This document shows, piece after piece, positions 56,972 through 64,000 of a stretch of DNA of 64,000 nt (positions within the stretch are counted from its first letter, which is position 1; every line of letters begins with the position of its first letter). Source of the DNA: Pelagibacterium montanilacus (GTDB lineage: Bacteria > Pseudomonadota > Alphaproteobacteria > Rhizobiales > Devosiaceae). The notes below the pieces were generated by a model. It was not told the origin of the DNA, searched no databases, and was given only the letters and a program-made list of their open reading frames with translations. Made by a program: the position numbers and the translations under genes. The stretch covers positions 1 through 64,000 of the forward strand of contig NZ_RZMX01000001.1 in assembly GCF_003992665.1 (NCBI RefSeq), written 5' to 3'.

Positions 56972-57949
56972 CTATTTTTCCAGCCCCATGCTGGCGGCCA
57001 GATCGAGCGCCGCGAGACAGACATCCTCGATCCGGCTGGTGGCTGCCCAGTCCCCGGTCGCGCCCAGCCCGCGCGCCCCGTCCCACCAAGGTCCCTGCCG
57101 GGCCGCCTTGCCCACCAGCGCCGAGCCCCAGCGATGTGCAACCACCGTCTCGGGCGTCCCGAGCGTCATGGGCAGCGCCCGCGCGAGCGCTTCGGCCAGC
57201 ACCGGCGCCAGAAGCGCGGCGGGCGTATCGAGATGGCGCCGCGACCAGCCGCTGCGCGTATGGGCCACCAGCGTCGTCACACCTCTGTCCCGCCCCGGCT
57301 TGGTGCAATCGGCCGAAATCCATTTGATGGGTCCCGTCAAGGGCTTGGCGGCAATCCAGTCCTCGCTCCAGGGCCCCTCGATCCCCACCATCAGCGCGTG
57401 GCAGGGCTTGGCCGCCCGGCGCTGGAAGCGTGGGTGCTCGCCCTCGATTTCCCCGAACAACCGCTCGATCTGGGACGGGACGCTCGCCGCCACCACCCGG
57501 TCGAACCGGCCCAGTTCCTCCGCCGTCTCGTCGGCAAGCCGCCAGCCACCGCCATCGGCCCTGATCGGCGCAACGGTGACCCCATCGCGCACGTCCAAGC
57601 CCTCCGCGAGAGCCCGCGGCAGCGCGTTCATCGCGGGCACCGCCACCATATGCCGCTCGGCCCAGACCCGCGGCCCAAGCACCCGCCCATCCTCGAGATT
57701 GAGCGCCTTTCCGGCCCATTCGGCAACCATCCCCCGGGCGGCGAAAGGCTCGAGAAACCGGGAAAACCGCTCGGTCCTTGCGGTAAAGCACTGGGCCCCG
57801 TGGTCGAACCGGAACCGCCCGTCCCGGCGGGTCGACATCCGCCCGCCGGGCCCGCGTCCCTTCTCGAAAACGCTCACCTCGGCCCTGTCCTTGAGCGCAT
57901 GGGCAAGGGTCAGCCCGCCAATTCCCGCACCGATGATCGCAATCCGCAC
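56972..57949 (-). CDS. FAD-dependent oxidoreductase, renalase-like
   Basis: About 325 residues. GTG 57949 follows a GGGAGGA SD, and the dinucleotide-binding motif starts at once: IAIIGAGIGGLTLAHAL, then VFEKGRGPGGRMSTRRDG, FDHGAQCFTAR and near the C-terminus GATGDWAATSRIEDVCLAA. The renalase/FAD-dependent NAD(P) oxidoreductase family is a good fit; substrate unknown. It precedes serA in reverse orientation and is probably separately transcribed. Confidence 0.85.
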   Translation of the reverse strand: MRIAIIGAGIGGLTLAHALKDRAEVSVFEKGRGPGGRMSTRRDGRFRFDHGAQCFTARTERFSRFLEPFAARGMVAEWAGKALNLEDGRVLGPRVWAERHMVAVPAMNALPRALAEGLDVRDGVTVAPIRADGGGWRLADETAEELGRFDRVVAASVPSQIERLFGEIEGEHPRFQRRAAKPCHALMVGIEGPWSEDWIAAKPLTGPIKWISADCTKPGRDRGVTTLVAHTRSGWSRRHLDTPAALLAPVLAEALARALPMTLGTPETVVAHRWGSALVGKAARQGPWWDGARGLGATGDWAATSRIEDVCLAALDLAASMGLEK

Positions 57950-58021
57950 GCCCCGTCCTCCCGCTTTTTTTGCCCTTCGGTTACGGCAGGAGGACCCGGC
58001 CCGATCAGCGCGTAAACGAAA

Positions 58022-58049
58022 ATGCCCCGCCGGCAACCCGGCGGGGCAT
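58022..58049 (-). terminator. Rho-independent terminator after serA
   Basis: ATGCCCCGCCGG-caac-CCGGCGGGGCAT: 12-bp perfect stem with ATTTT on the minus strand, 26 bases past the serA stop. Confidence 0.88.
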
Positions 58050-58074
58050 AAGCTCTTTTGGCTTTGCCGTCAGA

Positions 58075-59664
58075 TCAGAGCGCGAAATTCAGGCGTTTGG
58101 CCTGCACCACGCCCTCGAGATCGGAGACCCGCCCGAGCTGCTCGTCGCTCAGAACGCTGTCGATCGAGATCAGCGCGATGGCGTCCTTGCCCTGCTCGAG
58201 CCGGCCGAGATTGAAGTTCGCGATGTTGATGCCCAGCTCCCCGAACAGCGTGCCCAGGCGACCGATGAAGCCCGGCTTGTCCTCATTGGTGATGTAGAGC
58301 ATGTTGGGCGAGAGCTCTGCCTCGAGGTTGATGCCCTTGACCTGGATGATGCGCGGCTTGCCGCCCGAGAACACCGTCCCGGCCACCGAGCGCTCCTGGC
58401 GTTCGGTCAGCACCGTGAGCCGGATGTAATTGTCATAGGCGCCCTGCTGGGCCCGGTTGACGGTCTCCATCGCAATACCGCGTTCGCGCGCCAGCACCGG
58501 CGCGGACACCATGTTCACGTCCCCCAGCAGCGGCTTGAGCACACCGTTGAGCGCCGCGGCCACCATGGGCTTGGTGTTGAGCTCGGCCACGTCGCCCTCG
58601 AACTCGAGCCGGATGCCCTTGATCGCGGTTTCGGTGAGCTGACCGGCGAACGAGCCCAGCATTTCCGCCAGTTTCACGAACGGGGTCAGCCGCGGGGCTT
58701 CCTCTGCGGTGATCGAGGGGAAGTTGAGCGCGTTGATGACTTCGCCGGTGTTGAGATAGGCCGAGATCTGCTCGGCCACCTGCAGCGCCACGTTCTCCTG
58801 CGCCTCGGTCGTCGAAGCGCCCAGATGGGGGGTGCAGATCACGTTGGGCAACGCAAACAGCGGGTTGTCCTTGGCCGGCTCCTCGAGGAACACGTCGAGC
58901 GCGGCACCGGCAACATGGCCCGATTCCAGCCCGTCCTTGAGCGCCGCCTCATCGACCAGCCCGCCACGCGCGCAGTTGATGATCCGCACGCCCTTCTTGG
59001 TCTTGGCGATGGCCGCCGCGTCGATGATGTTGCGGGTCGCATCGATCAGCGGGGTGTGCAGGGTGATGAAATCGGCCTTGGCCAGCAGCTCGTCGAGCTC
59101 GACCTTCTCCACGCCCAGATCCACGGCCCGCTCGGGGGTGAGGAAGGGATCATAGGCGATGACCTTCATCTTGAGGCCCTGCGCACGGTCGGCAACGATC
59201 GAGCCGATATTGCCCGCACCGATCAGGCCCAGCGTCTTGTTGGTGACCTCCACGCCCATGAAGCGGTTCTTTTCCCACTTCGAGGCCCGGGTCGACGCGT
59301 CCGCTTCCGGGATCTGCCGGGCCAGCGCCAGCATCATCGAGATCGCGTGCTCGGCGGTGGTGATCGAATTGCCGAAGGGCGTGTTCATCACGATGATGCC
59401 CTTGGCCGTCGCCGCCGGGATATCGACATTGTCGACCCCGATCCCGGCGCGCCCGATCACCTTGAGATTGGTCGCCGCGGCGATGACCTTTTCGGTCACC
59501 TTGGTCGCCGAGCGGATCGCAAGCCCGTCATACTGCCCGATCACCTCGAGCAGCTTGTCCTTGTCCTTGCCCAGATCGGGCAAGTAGTCGACCTCCACGC
59601 CATTGTCCTTGAAGATCTGCACCGCGGTGGGGCTGAGCTTGTCCGATACCAGTACCTTGGCCAT
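58075..59664 (-). CDS. serA: SerA, D-3-phosphoglycerate dehydrogenase
   Basis: 529 residues, long form with an ASB domain and C-terminal ACT domain. First step of serine synthesis. NAD-binding GLIGAGNIGSIVADRAQGL, catalytic Arg in NCARGGLVDE, Glu and His in FLEEPAKDNP and TPHLGASTTEAQ. The ACT region (LSPNMLYITNEDKPGFIGRL) may sense serine. In the same region as serC, with alaE between them. Confidence 0.97.
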   Translation of the reverse strand: MAKVLVSDKLSPTAVQIFKDNGVEVDYLPDLGKDKDKLLEVIGQYDGLAIRSATKVTEKVIAAATNLKVIGRAGIGVDNVDIPAATAKGIIVMNTPFGNSITTAEHAISMMLALARQIPEADASTRASKWEKNRFMGVEVTNKTLGLIGAGNIGSIVADRAQGLKMKVIAYDPFLTPERAVDLGVEKVELDELLAKADFITLHTPLIDATRNIIDAAAIAKTKKGVRIINCARGGLVDEAALKDGLESGHVAGAALDVFLEEPAKDNPLFALPNVICTPHLGASTTEAQENVALQVAEQISAYLNTGEVINALNFPSITAEEAPRLTPFVKLAEMLGSFAGQLTETAIKGIRLEFEGDVAELNTKPMVAAALNGVLKPLLGDVNMVSAPVLARERGIAMETVNRAQQGAYDNYIRLTVLTERQERSVAGTVFSGGKPRIIQVKGINLEAELSPNMLYITNEDKPGFIGRLGTLFGELGINIANFNLGRLEQGKDAIALISIDSVLSDEQLGRVSDLEGVVQAKRLNFAL

Positions 59665-59754
59665 ATCGCTTGTCCTTGTTCAGCTTGGGGGCACCTGGCC
59701 CCCTCGTAAAAATGATCGTGTGGAACCCGGGCGCGCCCGCCCGGTGAAAACTCT

Positions 59755-60204
59755 CTAGCCGCCCAGCGACATGGGCTTTTGACCCGGCCCCGTAAGCCCG
59801 AACCGCCCGCGGACGAATTCGAGCCAGAGCCCGTAGGGCCGCCCCAGCACCAGCATCAGTGCGGCAAAACCCAGCGCTCCTGTCACGATCCCCAACCCGC
59901 GTGCTCCGCTCGCAAAGATGATGAGCACGTAGATCGGCACCTGGAAGGCCAGGAGCGCGATGCTGTCCATGGCGAGGGTCGCGCCGGGCGAACGCGGGCT
60001 GGTCGCCTTGAGGAACCAGTCCCGCCAATAGCCGTAGGGCCGGGCCGTGAGGACCATGAGGGGGGCGCCGATCGCGCGCGAAACCGAGACCTCCTGCCAG
60101 CTCATGCCCGCGATGAAGCGCTCGTTGAGCCCGCTCACGATGGTGAAAAAAATCACCAGCGCCAGCGTGTCGGCAGCAAAGCTGCGCAGGTTCAGGCTCG
60201 CCAT
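59755..60204 (-). CDS. alaE: AlaE-family L-alanine exporter
   Basis: 149 residues with four membrane helices. AlaE-like start (NLRSFAADTLALVIFFTIVS), a GMSWQEVSVSRAIGAPLMVL-type second segment, and GRPYGLWLEFVRGRFG at the end. In E. coli AlaE exports alanine. ATG 60204 has a GGGAGGAG SD. Its position between serC and serA is unexplained and could indicate export of a related amino acid. Confidence 0.85.
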   Translation of the reverse strand: MASLNLRSFAADTLALVIFFTIVSGLNERFIAGMSWQEVSVSRAIGAPLMVLTARPYGYWRDWFLKATSPRSPGATLAMDSIALLAFQVPIYVLIIFASGARGLGIVTGALGFAALMLVLGRPYGLWLEFVRGRFGLTGPGQKPMSLGG

Positions 60205-60224
60205 GACGGCTCCTCCCGCAGGGC

Positions 60225-61412
60225 CTAAGCGAGCGCCGCCGCCTTTTCCTCGGCAAAAGCCCAGTCCAGCCAGGGCACCAGCGCCTCGATATCGGCCGCT
60301 TCCACCGTAGACCCGCACCAGATCCGGAAACCGGTGGGCGCGTCGCGATAGCCGCCGATGTCATAGGCGACCCCTTCGGCATCGAGCCTTGAGACCACGG
60401 CCTTGGCCAGCTTGGCCTGAGCCGCATCGTCGAGCGCCACGACTTCGGGATCGACGATCTTGAGGCACACCGAAGTGTTGGACCTCAGCGCCGGATCGGG
60501 ACACAGGAAATCGATCCAGTCGGTGCGCTCCACCCAGTCCGCGATCGCCTTGGCGTTGGCATCGGCGCGGGCCTGCATGGCGGAAAGCCCGCCGATCGAC
60601 CTGCCCCATTCCATGGCATCGACCGCGTCCTCGACGCACAGCATCGAAACCGTGTTGATGGTCGCCCCTTCAAAGACGTCGGCCATCAGCTTGCCGCCCT
60701 TGGTCAGGCGGAAAATCTTGGGCAGGGGCCGGTTCTCGGGGGTGAAGGTTTCGAGCCGTTCCACCGCGCGCGGCGAGAGGATCAGGATGCCGTGCGCGGC
60801 TTCCCCGCCCAGCGCCTTCTGCCAGGAGAAGGTCACCACGTCGAGCTTGGAGAAATCGAGATTCTGGGCAAACGCTGCCGAAGTGGCGTCACAGATGGTG
60901 AGCCCTTCCCGGTCGGCCGGGATCCAGTCGCCATCGGGCACGCGCACACCCGAAGTGGTGCCGTTCCAGGTAAAGACCACGTCGCGCGAGAAATCGACCT
61001 GCGAGAGATCGGGAAGCTGGCCGTAATCGGCCTTGAGCACCCGGACATCGTCGAGCTTGAGCTGCTTTTGCACGTCGGTGACCCAGCCGGCCCCGAAGCT
61101 TTCCCAGGTGAGCATGTCCACGCCCCGGGCGCCCAGCATGCCCCACATGGCCATCTCCACCGCGCCGGTGTCCGAGGCGGGGACGATGCCGACCAGATAG
61201 TCGTCCGGGACCTCCAGCAGCTCGCGGGTCAGGTCGATGGCCCGCTTGATGCGCGCCTTTGCCGGCTTGGCCCGGTGCGAGCGCCCCACCAATGCATCGG
61301 CGAGCGCTTGCAGCGTCCAGCCGGGACGCTTGGAACAGGGACCGGAAGAAAAATTGGGATTGGCCGGCACAACAGCCGGCTTGGCGGCGTGTGCCGCGGT
61401 CATATCAGTCAT
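60225..61412 (-). CDS. serC: SerC, phosphoserine aminotransferase
   Basis: 395 residues, the alphaproteobacterial type. PLP enzyme converting 3-phosphohydroxypyruvate to phosphoserine. Start region [18 protein letters not shown] lysine in [17 protein letters not shown]; phosphate-binding [12 protein letters not shown] and FRIWCGSTV. It is the upstream gene of serC-alaE-serA and follows a structured leader. Confidence 0.95.
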   Translation of the reverse strand: MTDMTAAHAAKPAVVPANPNFSSGPCSKRPGWTLQALADALVGRSHRAKPAKARIKRAIDLTRELLEVPDDYLVGIVPASDTGAVEMAMWGMLGARGVDMLTWESFGAGWVTDVQKQLKLDDVRVLKADYGQLPDLSQVDFSRDVVFTWNGTTSGVRVPDGDWIPADREGLTICDATSAAFAQNLDFSKLDVVTFSWQKALGGEAAHGILILSPRAVERLETFTPENRPLPKIFRLTKGGKLMADVFEGATINTVSMLCVEDAVDAMEWGRSIGGLSAMQARADANAKAIADWVERTDWIDFLCPDPALRSNTSVCLKIVDPEVVALDDAAQAKLAKAVVSRLDAEGVAYDIGGYRDAPTGFRIWCGSTVEAADIEALVPWLDWAFAEEKAAALA

Positions 61413-61490
61413 GGTGCTCCATCCTTGCAGATGGGTCGTCCCTCGTTGGGGAGGGATGGCCCACTGACGGCTCTACAGGAGGACGGAGCG
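61413..61490 (-). ncRNA. Structured leader of serC (serC motif-like)
   Basis: On the minus strand the leader carries a nested hairpin: TGGG-cca-TCCCTC-cccaac-GAGGGA-cga-CCCA. Alphaproteobacterial serC genes are known to have a conserved leader (the serC motif), and position and strand agree. The regulatory ligand or mechanism is not known to me. Confidence 0.6.
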
Positions 61491-61537
61491 ATTGACAAGG
61501 GGACCATTGCCCGACGCCGCGGAGCTTGGCCGCCCTT

Positions 61538-62245
61538 CTATTCGGCGTAGATCATCTTGCGCGTCATGCCCCCGTCGACCGTCAGGATCTGGCCGGTCAC
61601 AAAGCCCGCATCGGCGAGATAGAGCACAGCATCCGCGATATCCTCGGGTCGCCCGACGCGCCCTGCGGGATGCTGGGAATGGTCGACATCGCGCAACCCG
61701 GTCTTGTCGGTGATCCACCCCGGCGCGATCCCGTTGACCCGGATCGCGGGGCCCAGGGAGACTGCCAGTGCATGGGTCAGCGCCACCAGCCCGCCCTTGG
61801 CCGCGGCATAGGCCTCACTGTCGGGCTCGGACATGAAAGCCCGGGTTGAGGCCATGTTCACGATCGCACTGCCCTTGCCCATCAGCGGCACGGCCGACCG
61901 GCTGACGAGAAATGCACCGGTCAGATGGCTGTCGAGCACCTTGCGCCAGTCCTCGAGCGAAAGATCGACCAGAGGCTTGCCGTGGGCAGCCGCGATCCCG
62001 GCATTGTTCACGAGCAGATCGAGCCGATCCCACCCCAGCGTCGCGAACGCCTCGGACACCGACGCCTCGTTGGCGATGTCGCATGAAACAGACCGGGCGA
62101 CCGCTGGCCCTTCCCTGAGATCGAGACACGCCACTTCCCACCCCTCGGCAGCCAGAGCGATGACGATGGCCGAGCCGATCAGCCCCGCCCCGCCCGTCAC
62201 GATCGCGCGCCGGGATTCCCGAGCCTGGGTTTCGCTGTGGGTCAT
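61538..62245 (-). CDS. SDR-family oxidoreductase
   Basis: 235 residues. NAD(P) motif VTGGAGLIGSAIVIALA, NNAGIAAAHGKP, catalytic Ser in NMASTRAF, and YAAAK. The end (TVDGGMTRKMIYAE) is a common classical-SDR C-terminus. The variant GxxGLIGS instead of GIG is a little unusual. Substrate unknown. Divergent from a BenE-type transporter with 96 bases between them. Confidence 0.82.
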   Translation of the reverse strand: MTHSETQARESRRAIVTGGAGLIGSAIVIALAAEGWEVACLDLREGPAVARSVSCDIANEASVSEAFATLGWDRLDLLVNNAGIAAAHGKPLVDLSLEDWRKVLDSHLTGAFLVSRSAVPLMGKGSAIVNMASTRAFMSEPDSEAYAAAKGGLVALTHALAVSLGPAIRVNGIAPGWITDKTGLRDVDHSQHPAGRVGRPEDIADAVLYLADAGFVTGQILTVDGGMTRKMIYAE

Positions 62246-62341
62246 GAGAAATCATCCTTGGAAAAGCCGGCAAAGTTCAAAACTTCCATTCCGCGGTCAG
62301 GCGATTATAAGCGCGGGACCGACCCTCGGGAAACGCGCATC

Positions 62342-63523
62342 ATGGCTTCACGATCCACACCGGCGTCCACGCCCGTCGCCCAGCCGATCCTGGCGGGACT
62401 GCTCGCCTCCACCGTGGGCTTTGCGTCGTCCTTCGCCATCGTGCTCCAGGGACAGGCCGCCGTGGGAGCAACGCCCGCCGAGGCTGCGTCCGGGCTCTTT
62501 GCCCTGACCCTGTCCATGGGCCTTCTCGGGATCGTGCTCAGCCTCTGGTCGCGCATGCCCATCGCCATCGCGTGGTCCACCCCCGGAGCCGCGCTCCTGA
62601 TATCGACCGGCCCGGTCGAAGGCGGGTTTCCGGCCGCCGTGGGCGCCTTCTTTATCGCCGGCGTGCTGGTCGTTGCAGCCGGTGTGTGGAAGCCGTTCGG
62701 ACGGGCGGTCTCCTCCATTCCGATGCCGCTGGCCAGCGCCATGCTGGCCGGCATCCTCTTCAGCCTCTGCCTCGCACCCGTCGAGGCTGCGAGCCAGATG
62801 CCGATGTCCGCCCTGCCCATCATCGCTGTATGGGCCCTTGCCTTGCGGTTCGCCCGCATCTGGGCGGTGCCGCTGGCGGTCCTCGCCGCGGCGATCGTCA
62901 TCGGGTTCACCACCCCGCTCCCTGAGGGAGCCCTGGCAGGAAGCTGGCCCGCGCCGCAACTGGTTATCCCCGCCTTCAGCCACGATGCTATGATCGGAAT
63001 TGCGGTGCCCCTGTTCGTCGTTACGATGGCCTCGCAAAATATCCCCGGCCTGACGGTGCTCCGCGCCAATGGCTATGAGGCGCCGGTTCGCCCGATCTTT
63101 GTGTCCACGGGCCTCGTCTCGATGGCGATCACGGTGCTCGGGGGCAAGCTGATCAATCTCGCGGCGATCACCGCAGCGCTGTGCGCGGGCCCCGAAGCGG
63201 GCGCCGATACCACGAGGCGCTATATCGCCGCGGTGTCCGGCGGGGCCTTCTACGTGGTGCTGGCGCTGGGCGCGGGCCTGGCCGCAGCCTTTGTTGCCGC
63301 CTCGCCCCCGCTGCTTATCCAGGCCGTTGCCGGGCTGGCTCTTCTGGGCAGCCTTGCCGGCGCCCTGGTCGGGGCCACTGCGTCCGAGGGCACCCGGCTT
63401 CCCGCCATCGTCACCTTCGTCACGGCTGCGTCGGGGGTCACCATAATGGGCATCGGCGCGGCATTTTGGGGACTGATTGCAGGTGGGGTGGTCATGGCGG
63501 TGCTGCACAAGCCAGTCAGATGA
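62342..63523 (+). CDS. benE: BenE-family benzoate/proton symporter
   Basis: 393 residues with 11 or 12 membrane helices. BenE signature parts: GFASSFAIVLQGQAAVGATP, WSTPGAALLISTG, PLFVVTMASQNIPGLTVLRA and ITAALCAGPEAGAD. BenE proteins carry benzoate or related acids, though there is no benzoate catabolic gene nearby. The aromatic-acid ligase at 44 kb is 17 kb away; a link is speculative. Confidence 0.88.
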   Translation: MASRSTPASTPVAQPILAGLLASTVGFASSFAIVLQGQAAVGATPAEAASGLFALTLSMGLLGIVLSLWSRMPIAIAWSTPGAALLISTGPVEGGFPAAVGAFFIAGVLVVAAGVWKPFGRAVSSIPMPLASAMLAGILFSLCLAPVEAASQMPMSALPIIAVWALALRFARIWAVPLAVLAAAIVIGFTTPLPEGALAGSWPAPQLVIPAFSHDAMIGIAVPLFVVTMASQNIPGLTVLRANGYEAPVRPIFVSTGLVSMAITVLGGKLINLAAITAALCAGPEAGADTTRRYIAAVSGGAFYVVLALGAGLAAAFVAASPPLLIQAVAGLALLGSLAGALVGATASEGTRLPAIVTFVTAASGVTIMGIGAAFWGLIAGGVVMAVLHKPVR

Positions 63524-63524
63524 A

Positions 63525-63549
63525 AAAGGGCGCCCGGTGGGCGCCCTTT
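63525..63549. terminator. Bidirectional terminator between benE and the small lipoprotein gene
   Basis: AAAGGGCGCCC-ggt-GGGCGCCCTTT is an 11-bp perfect stem with A run on one side and T run on the other; it serves both convergent genes. Confidence 0.92.
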
Positions 63550-63559
63550 GTAAGCTATC

Positions 63560-63685
63560 CTAAAGCGAATCCATGCCTGGAGCAGGAGCCGCGGGAGGAG
63601 TGCCGCCATCTTCCGGAGGAGGCATGTCGCAAGCAGCGACGGCCATCAACATCGGAAACGCGAGAAGCATGAGCAGTTTACGCAT
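63560..63685 (-). CDS. Small lipoprotein, 41 aa
   Basis: ATG 63685 has an AAAGGA SD eight bases upstream. The protein starts MRKLLMLLAFPMLMAVAAC, a complete lipoprotein signal with lipobox VAAC, and continues with a short Pro/Ala/Gly-rich mature part (about 23 residues) ending PGMDSL. It resembles small outer-membrane lipoproteins of entericidin type in size, but no clear homology is seen. It is too small for usual gene finders. Confidence 0.75.
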   Translation of the reverse strand: MRKLLMLLAFPMLMAVAACDMPPPEDGGTPPAAPAPGMDSL

Positions 63686-63733
63686 TTGTCAATCCTTTCG
63701 TATTTGCAAGTTTGCCCCTGGGCTTGCCCTGCC

Positions 63734-64000
63734 CTACTGCAGAAGTGCATCCACCTCTGCTTGGATCTGCGCGCCGAACTCGGGGTCCGACTGCGCGGCG
63801 GTGAGGATCATGTTGTAGTCATCAACTGAAATACCGTCGGTGGATTCCACCGCTGCGGCCATTTCTTCCTGAGCCTGCACCTGAAGGTTCATCAGTTCCT
63901 CGTCGCTCTGTGCGGCTTGGGCTTCCTGTTCGAAGCTCATACCGATCTCGTTGACTTCGACGAACGCCACCGCGAAGGATTCGATCTGCGCGTCCGAGAA
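63734..64000 (-). CDS. DUF4168-like protein, 5' end outside the window
   Basis: The frame is open at the window edge: FSDAQIESFAVAFVEVNEIG continues into an acidic helical region ending DPEFGAQIQAEVDALLQ. DUF4168 proteins start with a signal peptide, then FSDAQL-type helices; the signal would lie beyond 64000. A GTG at 63970 is internal, not the start. Function unknown; it is in the same orientation as the small lipoprotein gene. Confidence 0.7.
   Translation of the reverse strand, partial: FSDAQIESFAVAFVEVNEIGMSFEQEAQAAQSDEELMNLQVQAQEEMAAAVESTDGISVDDYNMILTAAQSDPEFGAQIQAEVDALLQ

Overview
The window is a GC-rich chromosome segment of an alphaproteobacterium, most likely Hyphomicrobiales and perhaps Devosiaceae or a close relative. 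The evidence is the set ctrA, chpT and sciP with a Caulobacter-type flagellar cluster, eipA (DUF1134), a chvE-gguABC sugar module, rpoH, and Rhizobiales-type intergenic palindromes. The genus is inferred; no rRNA or other species marker is present.

Layout. 1-5.5 kb is an accessory segment of lower GC. An IS5-family element has removed the 5' half of hsdS; hsdM follows, then a short overlapping ORF and a large serine recombinase whose last codons lie inside the 3' end of an elongator tRNA-Met gene, which suggests a tRNA-linked integrative element. 5.5-11.4 kb holds a DNA-repair pair (a radical SAM protein and a UdgX-type uracil-DNA glycosylase fusion) with a LexA-like box at its start, a ring-cleaving dioxygenase family gene, two small envelope proteins and mnmA. 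11.6-21.9 kb is flagellar: fliK-flgD behind a textbook sigma-54 promoter, sciP, then fliF-fliG-fliH-fliN-flbD-flhA behind a CtrA-like box. 22-29.4 kb has envelope genes (an I78 inhibitor lipoprotein, a coiled-coil membrane protein, eipA, a YHS protein), the cell-cycle genes chpT, a CheY-like receiver and ctrA, and fliI-fliJ. SciP, CtrA, ChpT and FlbD are therefore encoded beside the genes they would be expected to control.

29.4-39.6 kb is housekeeping: a MAPEG protein, sdaA, rluD, rpoH, a CBS/CorC-family membrane protein, a thiamine diphosphokinase gene, and a TPP riboswitch controlling thiBPQ. 39.6-46.9 kb has a sugar/lactate operon (D-lactate dehydrogenase, FucU mutarotase, fucose-type dehydrogenase) with an 11-bp-stem operator-like palindrome. 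It also has a compact four-gene operon (citrate-synthase-fold lyase, phenylacetate-CoA-ligase-like enzyme, VOC protein, GST) divergent from a GntR regulator. I could not place that operon in a known pathway; it is the best candidate here for an undescribed metabolic system.

46.9-47.8 kb is gene-free and filled by repeated palindromic units. 47.8-56.8 kb is a pentose/hexose module: ChvE-GguA-GguB uptake, aldose 1-dehydrogenase, aldonate dehydratase, AraD1/GguC and a GntR regulator. The end of the window carries a renalase-like oxidoreductase, serA-alaE-serC with a structured serC leader, an SDR, a BenE-family transporter, a 41-residue lipoprotein and a DUF4168-like gene cut by the window edge.
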